Shown piece by piece: positions 1 to 5,520 of a DNA stretch of 5,700 nt. How positions within the stretch are numbered: position 1 is the first letter of the stretch; every line of letters starts with the position of its first letter. The notes below the pieces were generated by a model that was not told the DNA's origin, did not search any database, and was given only the letters and a program-made list of their open reading frames with translations. The translations under genes and the position numbers were made by a program. Source of the stretch: Kiritimatiellia bacterium (GTDB taxonomy: Bacteria > Verrucomicrobiota > Kiritimatiellia > UBA8416 > JABMPJ01); assembly GCA_029939545.1 (NCBI GenBank), contig JAOZSS010000161.1:1-5700 (forward strand). Direction: 5' to 3'.

Positions 1-35
1 TGCTTCGGAGGGCGTCTCATCGTTGGTAGTGATTA

Positions 36-88
36 CTGGTCCGTCCCTAATTTTGCTGGTCCGTCCCTAATTTTGCTCTAATTTTGCT
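36..88. repeat. 20-bp tandem repeat, two full copies plus a partial third
   Basis: The unit CTGGTCCGTCCCTAATTTTG occurs at 36-55 and again without change at 56-75. After a 2-bp CT step, the last part of the unit (CTAATTTTG plus CT) recurs at 78-88. Two identical head-to-tail copies cannot be chance. The tract lies in non-coding DNA just upstream of the kinase gene. Short repeats of this GGTCCGTCCC type are, as far as I recall, scattered between genes in some environmental genomes, so a dispersed repeat family is more likely than a site specific to this operon. No transposase is visible beside it. It also supplies the only promoter-like sequence upstream of the kinase. Confidence 0.9.
53..82 (+). 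promoter_or_regulatory. weak sigma-70-like promoter candidate for the kinase-regulator operon
   Basis: A TTGCTG hexamer at 53-58 (3 of 6 matches to TTGACA) is followed after 18 bp by TCTAAT at 77-82 (5 of 6 matches to TATAAT). A TG one base upstream (74-75) makes an extended -10. The elements lie inside the 20-bp repeat tract, so the repeat would carry the promoter. AT-rich DNA gives such matches easily. No sigma-54 element with correct spacing was found upstream of the kinase. This is the best candidate rather than a firm call. Confidence 0.25.
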
Positions 89-184
89 ATTTTGTTCAAG
101 AAGCTGACCGCACGGTGGATCGAACTTGCAATTCAGCACTCCAAGCTCACAATAGAAATCACCAAGAAGAAGGGTTCAAAGTAG
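71..184 (+). pseudogene. possible 3' remnant of an unidentified gene
   Basis: The frame through 92-184 reads smoothly to a TAG at 182-184 and gives a protein-like tail: LFKKLTARWIELAIQHSK, then Leu-Thr-Ile-Glu-Ile-Thr and a Lys-rich end. It looks like an amphipathic helix followed by a basic C-terminus. Upstream the frame runs into the 20-bp repeat and closes at a TAA (68-70). No start codon with a ribosome binding site is visible. I do not recognise the family. One reading is a gene whose 5' part was lost or replaced by the repeat tract; the other is a chance open frame of about 38 codons. Confidence 0.2.
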
Positions 185-247
185 GCGAGAACTCGTCACT
201 CTCAAGTAAATCAAATGGTAAGAGTGTTGGGGATGTGTGCAGAGAGT

Positions 248-253
248 GGAGGA
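248..253 (+). promoter_or_regulatory. ribosome binding site that sets the kinase start (TTG at 260)
   Basis: GGAGGA is the strongest Shine-Dalgarno match near the 5' end of the kinase gene. It sits 6 bases before the in-frame TTG at 260. The upstream in-frame ATG at 215 has no comparable site, the ATG at 253 is out of frame, and the in-frame ATG at 269 is too far away (15 bases). Confidence 0.6.
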
Positions 254-259
254 TGGATA

Positions 260-2053
260 TTGAGATTGATGAAGAGCAAATCGAGAAGCGTTGCGCTGAG
301 CGTCCTTGTGTCGATGCTCCTGGTCGCACTCGTGCCGCTGTTGATCATGGCGGTTCAGGGGTACCACTGCGCTTCAATGGCCGTTGTGGAATTGCAGACG
401 GCGCATCTGCGGTCTGTCCTCGAAGCTCGAAAATCAAGAATCGAGGACTGGCTACGGGAGCGAGAGGCTGATCTGTCTGCGTTGGCCAACTACCCATGCA
501 CGCTGGAGGAGTGTACGCGCCGTAGAAGTGCGCCGGATGAGGGGTACGTCGAGGTATGCGAGCTGCTGAGCCACGCTCACGCGCGAAGTGACTCCTACGA
601 GAGTCTTGTAGTCTACTCATTGAACTGGCAACGGCAGAATGCTTCGAAGCAGACGGAGCATACGGATGAGAAGTTACTCCGTCCGCACTTCAGAGAGGCC
701 TTGGAAGAATCTCTGGAGTCTGTTGTCACGCCGCCTCATTTCCACGAGAACGGGATGTTTGCCCTCCACATGGGGTGCCCAGTCTACGGGAACTCCAGCA
801 ACAAGGTGGGGTACATGGTGGCCGTACTTGATCTCTCAACGACGGTATATCCAATTCTACGGGACCGGGCTGGGTTCGGTGAGACGACCAGGACGTACAT
901 TGTGTCTTCTGACGGCCGATATTTCAGCCAGCCGTCGAAAGGCGTCCACCGCCTGGAGGAAAGAGCTCCGTTGCCTGATGCGTTGCTGGCCGGGGATCGA
1001 CATGAGCCTCAGACATATGAGGACTGTATGGGGCGAACCGTCATTGGTGTGTCAACACAGATTCCTGCTCTGAGATGGATACTCGTCGCCGAAGTCGACA
1101 GGACAGAGGCATTCGCCTGGCTTGCGTCGCTGCGTCGCCGTGCCGCAGTGACTGGCGTGTTCGCGCTGGCGCTGGTGATGTTTCTGGCGTTGCGGTCGGC
1201 GCATCGCGTTACTGCTCCCCTCAAGAAACTCGCGGCCGTGGCAAAAGACGTGTCTGCCGGACATTTCGAGAAGAGGCTGGGGCACCTCAAGGGGCGTGAG
1301 CCGCAAGAGGTCGCAGCAGCTTTCAACAGCATGCTGGATGAACTCGCCTCGACACATAGAGACCTGGTGCAGGCCGCGTCGCTGGCTGCGGTTGGCGAAT
1401 TGAGTTCGAGTATCGTCCACGAAATGCGGAACCCGCTTTCTTCTGTGAAGCTGAACGTCAAGGCTCTCCGGGAAAGAGTTGCCGATGACGAGATGTACGC
1501 TGAGCTGGCAACGATTGCCTCTGAGCAGGCAGACCGGCTGGAGCAGATGCTGAATGACTTGCTGCAATACGGGAAGCCCTTGGAAATGCATGTAGAACCT
1601 GTGAAAGTGGCGGCCATTCTCGACGATGTGTGCGTTGCGTTGGCCGCGCTGAGCAATGAGTGTGAAGTGGAGCTGCGCGGGGAAGATCGAACGAACGGCC
1701 GCTCGGTAAGGATTGATCGCGAGCAGCTTCGCAGGGCTGTTACGAATCTTGGCGACAACGCGCTACGGGCATCGGCAAAGAGCGAATGCGTAACGATTGT
1801 GGGCACTGTTGAGCGTGGGGACGCTGGTGAGGAACTGATCATTTGTGTCGAAGACTCCGGGACCGGGCTATCCGAAACTGTACTGCCTCGGCTATTCGAG
1901 CCGTTCTTCACGGCACGCGGTGATGGGACGGGACTCGGGCTGGCGAATGTTCGTAAGATCGCGGAACTCCATGGAGGAACGGTAACCGGTGAGAACCGAC
2001 CCGAGGGCGGGGCGCGATTCACAGTGAGGCTACCAATGGGAGACGGAACATGA
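260..2053 (+). CDS. Membrane sensor histidine kinase (Cache-HAMP-HisKA-HATPase), NtrB/ZraS-like, probably metal-responsive
   Basis: This is a 597-residue inner-membrane kinase that senses a periplasmic signal and phosphorylates the downstream NtrC-type regulator. Numbering is from the TTG at 260, chosen for GGAGGA at 248-253; an ATG at 215 would add 15 residues. Membrane segments lie near residues 11-33 and 294-312 and enclose a periplasmic domain of about 260 residues. The late part of that domain looks like Cache (VGYMVAVLDL near 183-192, DGRYFSQP near 218-225). HAMP covers about 313-365. The HisKA motif HEMRNP puts the phospho-His at H387. The ATPase keeps the N-box (N496, N500), G1 (DSGTG, D532), F-box (LFEPFF) and G2 (GTGLGL, 556-561), so it should be active. 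The sensor has a His/Met/Cys cluster (H160, H162, M166, H170, M171, C173) plus C37, C80, C85 and C100, which fits a soft-metal ligand; this is inference. Its stop overlaps the next start as ATGA, so translation is probably coupled. Confidence 0.93.
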   Translation: MRLMKSKSRSVALSVLVSMLLVALVPLLIMAVQGYHCASMAVVELQTAHLRSVLEARKSRIEDWLREREADLSALANYPCTLEECTRRRSAPDEGYVEVCELLSHAHARSDSYESLVVYSLNWQRQNASKQTEHTDEKLLRPHFREALEESLESVVTPPHFHENGMFALHMGCPVYGNSSNKVGYMVAVLDLSTTVYPILRDRAGFGETTRTYIVSSDGRYFSQPSKGVHRLEERAPLPDALLAGDRHEPQTYEDCMGRTVIGVSTQIPALRWILVAEVDRTEAFAWLASLRRRAAVTGVFALALVMFLALRSAHRVTAPLKKLAAVAKDVSAGHFEKRLGHLKGREPQEVAAAFNSMLDELASTHRDLVQAASLAAVGELSSSIVHEMRNPLSSVKLNVKALRERVADDEMYAELATIASEQADRLEQMLNDLLQYGKPLEMHVEPVKVAAILDDVCVALAALSNECEVELRGEDRTNGRSVRIDREQLRRAVTNLGDNALRASAKSECVTIVGTVERGDAGEELIICVEDSGTGLSETVLPRLFEPFFTARGDGTGLGLANVRKIAELHGGTVTGENRPEGGARFTVRLPMGDGT

Positions 2054-3387
2054 TTGAGCGGATTCTGATCGTGGATGATGATGCGGCGCTATCTCGTTCC
2101 CTACAATTGCAGCTCGGGGCCAAGGGCATCGCGGCGGATGTGGCCGGCACGGCGGCGGGTGGCATTGTCGCCGTCGAGACGGAAGCGCCGGACCTTGTAC
2201 TGCTGGACATCAATCTTCCCGATGGTGACGGACTGTCCGTAATGAAGCAGATCGTGAAGCAGTGTCCTGATGTGCCGGTGGTCATCGTAACAGCTCGGCA
2301 GGATATGGCGGCGACGATCAAGGCAATGCAATCCGGGGCATTCGACTACATCCGAAAGCCGTTCGATATTGATGACGTAATGCTCGTGATCGAGAAGCTC
2401 GGACGACGAGGACCTCAAAGCAAGACCGGTGGGACGACGGCGGGTGATGCCGCTCCTCCGCGAGAGCTTGTGGGGGCGGCCCCGAAGATGCTGGATGTCT
2501 TGAAGCAGGTCGGTCTTCTGTCACGCAGTCGCGTCAGCGTATTGATTCGTGGCGAGAGTGGTACCGGCAAGGAGCTTGTCGCACGCGCATTGCATGAGGC
2601 GTCCTGTCCCTGCGAGCCATTCCTGGCGATCAACTGCTCGGCCGTTGTGCCCACGCTTATGGAGAGCGAGCTCTTTGGTCATGAAAAGGGAGCGTTCACG
2701 GGGGCTGACCGGAAGAAGATCGGCAAACTTGAATTTGCAGGCAAAGGGACGGTGTTCTTCGATGAGATCGGCGACATGGAGATCGACCTTCAGGCCAAGT
2801 TGTTGCGCGTTCTGCAAGAGAAGGAATTTGAACGCGTGGGCGGGACGGAAGCGCTCACGTTCAAGGCCCGCGTGGTCTGCGCAACACATCGGAATCTGAA
2901 AGTCATGGTGGCAGACCGGAAGTTTCGGGAGGACCTGCTCTACAGGATCGCGGTTTCTGAACTGGAGTTGCCGCCTCTGCGAGAACGGCCGGGGGACATC
3001 AGGCTGCTTGTGCAGCATTTTCTCGCAAAGCTGGGCACCGAATTGCACAAACGTGTCGACAACGTCGATGGCGTCGCCATGCGGGAACTCAACAAGTACC
3101 ATTGGCCCGGCAATGTCCGGGAACTTGAGAATGTACTGGCGCGGGCCGTCGCACTCTCCCGCAGCTCGACGCTCGTCGCGGATGATTTCGCCCTACCTAA
3201 CAAATCCGTTGCAGGTGGGGCATCCGTGGAGAACGCAGGCGTTTCATTGGCCGATGCAGAGAAGATCCACATTGAGAAGGTCTTGAGCAGCACCGGATGG
3301 AACATCACGCGGACAGCCCAGCTGCTCGAAATCTCTCCGACTACATTGCGGAAGAAGATCAGCGATTACGCACTACAGAAGCGGTAA
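2050..3387 (+). CDS. NtrC-family sigma-54-dependent response regulator (receiver-AAA+-Fis HTH)
   Basis: A complete 445-residue transcription activator, a normal length for NtrC/ZraR relatives. The receiver (about 4-118) has the acidic pair D9/D10, phospho-acceptor D53 in LLDINLP, T81 and K103-P104. A Gly/Thr/Ala-rich linker (about 121-137) leads to the AAA+ domain (about 138-370). This has Walker A GESGTGKE (168-175), the sigma-54 contact loop GAFTGA (214-219), Walker B VFFDE (D238, E239), candidate arginine fingers R293 and R299, and the sensor II motif WPGNVREL (352-359). A Fis-type helix-turn-helix fills about 402-443. Nothing essential is missing, so it should remodel sigma-54 holoenzyme when phosphorylated. 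The gene shares 4 bp with the kinase gene, marking the two as cognate. The obvious target is the sigma-54 promoter 170 bp downstream of its stop. The domain order is that of ZraR/HydG, but I withhold a symbol because orthology cannot be shown here. Confidence 0.96.
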   Translation: MIERILIVDDDAALSRSLQLQLGAKGIAADVAGTAAGGIVAVETEAPDLVLLDINLPDGDGLSVMKQIVKQCPDVPVVIVTARQDMAATIKAMQSGAFDYIRKPFDIDDVMLVIEKLGRRGPQSKTGGTTAGDAAPPRELVGAAPKMLDVLKQVGLLSRSRVSVLIRGESGTGKELVARALHEASCPCEPFLAINCSAVVPTLMESELFGHEKGAFTGADRKKIGKLEFAGKGTVFFDEIGDMEIDLQAKLLRVLQEKEFERVGGTEALTFKARVVCATHRNLKVMVADRKFREDLLYRIAVSELELPPLRERPGDIRLLVQHFLAKLGTELHKRVDNVDGVAMRELNKYHWPGNVRELENVLARAVALSRSSTLVADDFALPNKSVAGGASVENAGVSLADAEKIHIEKVLSSTGWNITRTAQLLEISPTTLRKKISDYALQKR

Positions 3388-3433
3388 TCCACCTTCCGTT
3401 GTATCTGCTCTCTATCGCGCTCTGCCCTTCTTT

Positions 3434-3477
3434 GCCTCACTCGCCAGTTTCTGGTGCCTCACTCGTCAGTTTCTGGT
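3434..3477. repeat. 22-bp direct repeat, two copies; candidate activator (enhancer) sites
   Basis: Copies at 3434-3455 and 3456-3477 are adjacent and differ at one base (C at 3444, T at 3466). Each copy holds a small dyad: CCAG-TTT-CTGG in the first, CAG-TTT-CTG in the second. The 22-bp period is about two helical turns, so two bound dimers would face the same side of the DNA. The second copy ends 81 bp before the -24 GG, about 107 bp before the expected transcript start, a usual place for NtrC-type sites. What is seen is the repeat; binding by the upstream regulator is inference. The alternative is a dispersed intergenic repeat, since another two-copy tandem repeat also containing CTGGT occurs at 36-75. 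Confidence 0.85.
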
Positions 3478-3556
3478 GAGTTGTCACGTATACTCGCCCC
3501 GGCTGCAATTACCTTAACCACCTTGCCTGTAAGATGTTACAAAGCATCGCCTCGCT

Positions 3557-3574
3557 TTGGCACGGGGAATGCGA
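3557..3574 (+). promoter_or_regulatory. sigma-54 (RpoN) promoter, -24/-12 type
   Basis: The sequence TTGGCACGGGGAATGCG matches the YTGGCACGRNNNTTGCW consensus except at the first T of TTGC and the final W. The invariant GG (3559-3560) and GC (3571-3572) are exactly 10 bp apart, as required. Transcription should start near 3584, giving a leader of about 150 bases before the lone receiver gene. The gene immediately upstream encodes an intact sigma-54 activator, and a tandem repeat suited to activator binding lies about 80 bp upstream. This makes the match much more credible than an isolated hit. Confidence 0.8.
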
Positions 3575-3608
3575 TAGGTCAGATAACTGCGAGAGACAGG
3601 AGTTGCCG

Positions 3609-3767
3609 ATGAGGACGAAGAGCCACCGAAAAGGTCACAACAAAGGTATCCACGAAGTTGTGTCACGCGACTACACACATGTGGGTTGGCAGATCACACG
3701 GGGTGCTTCGAACACTCCAAGAAAGACGAGGGGCTATGATGCGCATCATGATTGTCGACAACGATGA
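3609..3767 (+). CDS. possible small leader peptide (52 aa, basic and His-rich)
   Basis: An ATG at 3609 has ACAGGAG at 3596-3602, six bases upstream, which is one of the better ribosome binding sites in the window. It lies only about 25 bases after the predicted sigma-54 transcript start. The 52-codon frame is strongly basic and has six His and one Cys (H6, H10, H15, H24, H46, H47, C49). It runs past the start of the lone receiver gene in another frame and ends at 3767, so it would be translated across that start. It resembles no family I know. It could be a leader peptide linking translation to the receiver gene, a small protein, or a chance frame. Its last ten or so residues are forced by overlap with the receiver gene, which weakens the significance of H46/H47/C49. 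Confidence 0.3.
   Translation: MRTKSHRKGHNKGIHEVVSRDYTHVGWQITRGASNTPRKTRGYDAHHDCRQR
3736..3749. repeat. 14-bp perfect palindrome over the receiver start codon
   Basis: ATGATGCGCATCAT reads the same on both strands and covers both candidate ATG codons (3736, 3739) of the lone receiver gene. As RNA it could form a small hairpin of five pairs with a GCGC loop, just after the ribosome binding site. It also encodes Met-Met-Arg-Ile-Met, so it may be incidental. Confidence 0.6.
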
Positions 3768-4149
3768 GGCGTGGACCAGGAGCCTGACAATCCTTCTCAA
3801 CGGACGGGGCCACGAAGTACACCCGTTCACGAGTCCGGTCTCCGCGTGTGAATTCATCCGGCAGATCGCGGACTCAGGCTTCCTGAAGAGAGCAAACCTA
3901 CCGGAAGCCGTTGTGTTGGACTACGTGATGCCTGAGATGAGCGGGTTCCAAGTGCTGGGGCGAATCGGAGACGCTTTGGGACCGGGATGCAGGATCGTTA
4001 TCGTGACCGGACACGGCGAACAGCTCAAGAATTCGCGACTGACGGAGACGGGTGTGGCTGCCTGCATGGCGAAGCCGGTGGATCTTGATGAGCTGGAGAG
4101 AGTTCTTGGGGGCACGCAGCATGAAGAAGGAGCTGAGAATGAGATCTAG
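3739..4149 (+). CDS. Stand-alone response regulator receiver protein (CheY-like, no output domain)
   Basis: A 136-residue single-domain receiver and the first clearly coding gene after the sigma-54 promoter. GAGGGG at 3728-3733 lies five bases from the ATG at 3739; the ATG at 3736 would add one Met, and the longer frame from a TTG at 3658 has no binding site. The fold motifs are MIVDND (D7), phospho-acceptor D61 in VVLDYVMPEMSG, T90 and K112-P113, so phosphorylation is expected. The second acidic residue of the Mg-binding pair appears to be Asn (N8), followed by D9, which is atypical. The region between helix 1 and D61 is a few residues longer than in CheY. With no DNA-binding or enzyme domain, it may act as a phosphate sink for the neighbouring kinase, a protein-interaction switch, or a phosphorelay element; the sequence does not decide. 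It overlaps the next gene by 11 bp. Confidence 0.9.
   Translation: MRIMIVDNDEAWTRSLTILLNGRGHEVHPFTSPVSACEFIRQIADSGFLKRANLPEAVVLDYVMPEMSGFQVLGRIGDALGPGCRIVIVTGHGEQLKNSRLTETGVAACMAKPVDLDELERVLGGTQHEEGAENEI
4127..4132 (+). promoter_or_regulatory. ribosome binding site that sets the outer membrane channel start (ATG at 4139)
   Basis: AAGGAG lies six bases before the in-frame ATG at 4139, inside the end of the receiver gene. The earlier in-frame ATG at 4121 has only a G run (4108-4112) upstream, and the frame from 4052 begins deep inside the receiver gene. Confidence 0.6.
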
Positions 4150-5503
4150 AGCAATACACGGAAGAATGATCGTCGTGTGGTCGGTGGCAGTCGGCCTCAC
4201 CATGGTCCTGTCGGTGATGGGTGATAGAACCCGCGACACGGCAAGGGTCAGGCGTGAGATTGGGGACAACTCAACGCTAAGTGATTACCTGGCGTATGCA
4301 GCATTGAACAACGCCGGGTTGGAGGCTGCGTTCAACCGCTGGAAAGCAGAGCTGGAACGTATCCCTCAAGTGAAGGCGTTGCCGGACCCCCGCTTCACGT
4401 ATGGCTATTTCATTGAATCTGTTGAAACGCGTGTTGGCCCACAGCGTCAGAAGTTCGGTCTTGCTCAGACATTCCCCTGGTTTGGCAAGCTGAGCTTGCA
4501 GGGCGATGCGGCTGCGCACGCAGCCGAGGCAGTGCAGCAGGTGTATGAGAAGACGAAACTGCAACTGTTCCGACGCGTGAAGTCCGCGTACTATGAATAC
4601 TGGTATATCGCGCAAGCGGTTGCGGCAACAAAGGAGCATATCCGCCTTGTGACGAACCTTGAGGGTGTGGCGCGAACACGATTCAAGGCAGGCGTAACGC
4701 CGCACAGCGCGGTCATCCAGGCCCAGGTCGAACTCGGGAAGCTGGACGACCGGTTGCGGACCCTGGAGTCGTTGCGGGCTCCGATTGTTGCAAAATTGAA
4801 TGCCGCATTGAACCGGCCCACGCAGCTTCCGTTGCCGTGGCCCCGTTCGCTTCCCGAATTCGCCGCCTCGTTCAGCGACGAGCAGGCGCTGCAATGGTTG
4901 GCACAGGGCAGTCCGGACCTTCGGCGGCTCGACCATCTTGCAGAGAAGGAGGAAGCGGGGATCAACCTAGCGAGAAGGAACTACTACCCTGACATCACCT
5001 TGGGAATCGACTATGTGGACACCGACGATGCCCTTAACCCGGACCTGACCGACAGCGGTAAGGATCCGCTAATGGCGATGGTCTCCGTCAATCTGCCGAT
5101 CTGGTACGGCAAGTACCGTGCGGCGGAACGCGAAGCCAGGCTGAGGAAAGCAGCAGTCGAAGAGACCCGCGACGATACAGAGAAGCGTCTTGGGGCAGAC
5201 TTGCAGCTCGCCCTGTATCACTTCAGGGATGCCGCAAGGAAGATCAACCTATACGGAGACACCCTGCTTCCCAAGGCGAAACAATCGCTGCAGGTGACCC
5301 AGCAGGAATTCGAGGCCGGCAAGGCAGGTTTCATCGCCTTGATCGACGCACAGCGTTCGCTTCTGGAATTTCAGCTCGCACATCAACGAGCGCAGTCTGA
5401 CAGGGGGCAAAGATTGGCGGAAATCGAAATGATAACAGGGAAGGAGATAAGGGAAAAGCAGTCAGTAATCAAGGAACATGGTTTTGAAAAGACAAACCAG
5501 TAA
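4139..5503 (+). CDS. TolC-family outer membrane efflux protein (CusC/CzcC-like)
   Basis: A 454-residue outer membrane channel that would form the exit duct of a tripartite efflux pump. An N-terminal basic stretch and hydrophobic segment (about 10-27) look like a signal sequence. The mature part shows the family's two internal repeats. Each has a helical hairpin and a matching motif: TRFKAGVTPHSAVIQAQVEL (about 180-199) and QEFEAGKAGFIALIDAQRSL (about 389-408). QTFPWFGKL (about 110-118) and LPIWYGKY (about 319-326) are the strand-turn segments usual in metal-type members. I see no Cys in the protein, so it lacks the lipobox Cys that anchors CusC and OprM. The proline/aromatic signature and the secreted CPVMGG protein after it favour heavy-metal (Cu/Ag or Co/Zn/Cd) efflux over drug export; the substrate is inference. 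It overlaps the receiver gene by 11 bp and is 17 bp from the next gene, so the three form one operon. Confidence 0.92.
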   Translation: MRSRAIHGRMIVVWSVAVGLTMVLSVMGDRTRDTARVRREIGDNSTLSDYLAYAALNNAGLEAAFNRWKAELERIPQVKALPDPRFTYGYFIESVETRVGPQRQKFGLAQTFPWFGKLSLQGDAAAHAAEAVQQVYEKTKLQLFRRVKSAYYEYWYIAQAVAATKEHIRLVTNLEGVARTRFKAGVTPHSAVIQAQVELGKLDDRLRTLESLRAPIVAKLNAALNRPTQLPLPWPRSLPEFAASFSDEQALQWLAQGSPDLRRLDHLAEKEEAGINLARRNYYPDITLGIDYVDTDDALNPDLTDSGKDPLMAMVSVNLPIWYGKYRAAEREARLRKAAVEETRDDTEKRLGADLQLALYHFRDAARKINLYGDTLLPKAKQSLQVTQQEFEAGKAGFIALIDAQRSLLEFQLAHQRAQSDRGQRLAEIEMITGKEIREKQSVIKEHGFEKTNQ

Positions 5504-5520
5504 CAAAGGAGACGACAGAC

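Larger units (their letters stand above)
3388..3735. other. 348-bp intergenic control region between the regulator and the efflux operon
   Basis: In order, this region holds a plain stretch (3388-3433), a 22-bp tandem repeat (3434-3477), an AT-containing stretch around 3504-3518, the sigma-54 promoter (3557-3573), and a 5' leader with a possible small ORF from 3609. I see no hairpin followed by a T run, so no intrinsic terminator separates the two transcription units. I also see no convincing IHF site between repeat and promoter. A second, weaker promoter possibility is TTGTCA (3481-3486) with TGCAAT 17 bp later (3504-3509), which could give basal sigma-70 expression. Confidence 0.7.

Noticed and set aside
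36..77. TGG...TTGCT in the 20-bp repeat looks like -24/-12 elements.
   Set aside because: The GG to GC distance is 15 bp, far from the needed 10, so it is only a surface resemblance.
115..132. TGGATCGAACTTGCA resembles a sigma-54 promoter upstream of the kinase.
   Set aside because: The GG and GC are 9 bp apart instead of the required 10, and the TGGCACG part is poorly matched. Sigma-54 promoters do not tolerate this change well.
215..259. N-terminal extension of the kinase from ATG 215 (15 extra residues).
   Set aside because: No ribosome binding site precedes 215, and the extra residues add nothing recognisable before the membrane segment. The TTG at 260 has GGAGGA at good spacing. It remains possible.
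1009..2022. Long open frame of 337 codons on the minus strand under the kinase gene.
   Set aside because: It lies entirely opposite a well-supported kinase, and its product is Ser/Arg/Thr-rich without motifs, as expected of an antisense shadow in GC-rich DNA.
3458..3480. CTCAC...GTGAG with CAG-TTT-CTG looks like a terminator hairpin after the regulator gene.
   Set aside because: The stem has a 4-base bulge and no T run follows it. It is better explained by the repeat unit's own symmetry.
3658..3738. Longer receiver protein from TTG 3658 (26-27 extra residues).
   Set aside because: No ribosome binding site is present, and the receiver fold begins right after the ATG at 3739. The extra sequence lies in the leader.
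4277..4936. Open frame of 219 codons on the minus strand under the channel gene.
   Set aside because: It is opposite the clear TolC-family coding sequence and shows no domain, start signal or neighbour support.
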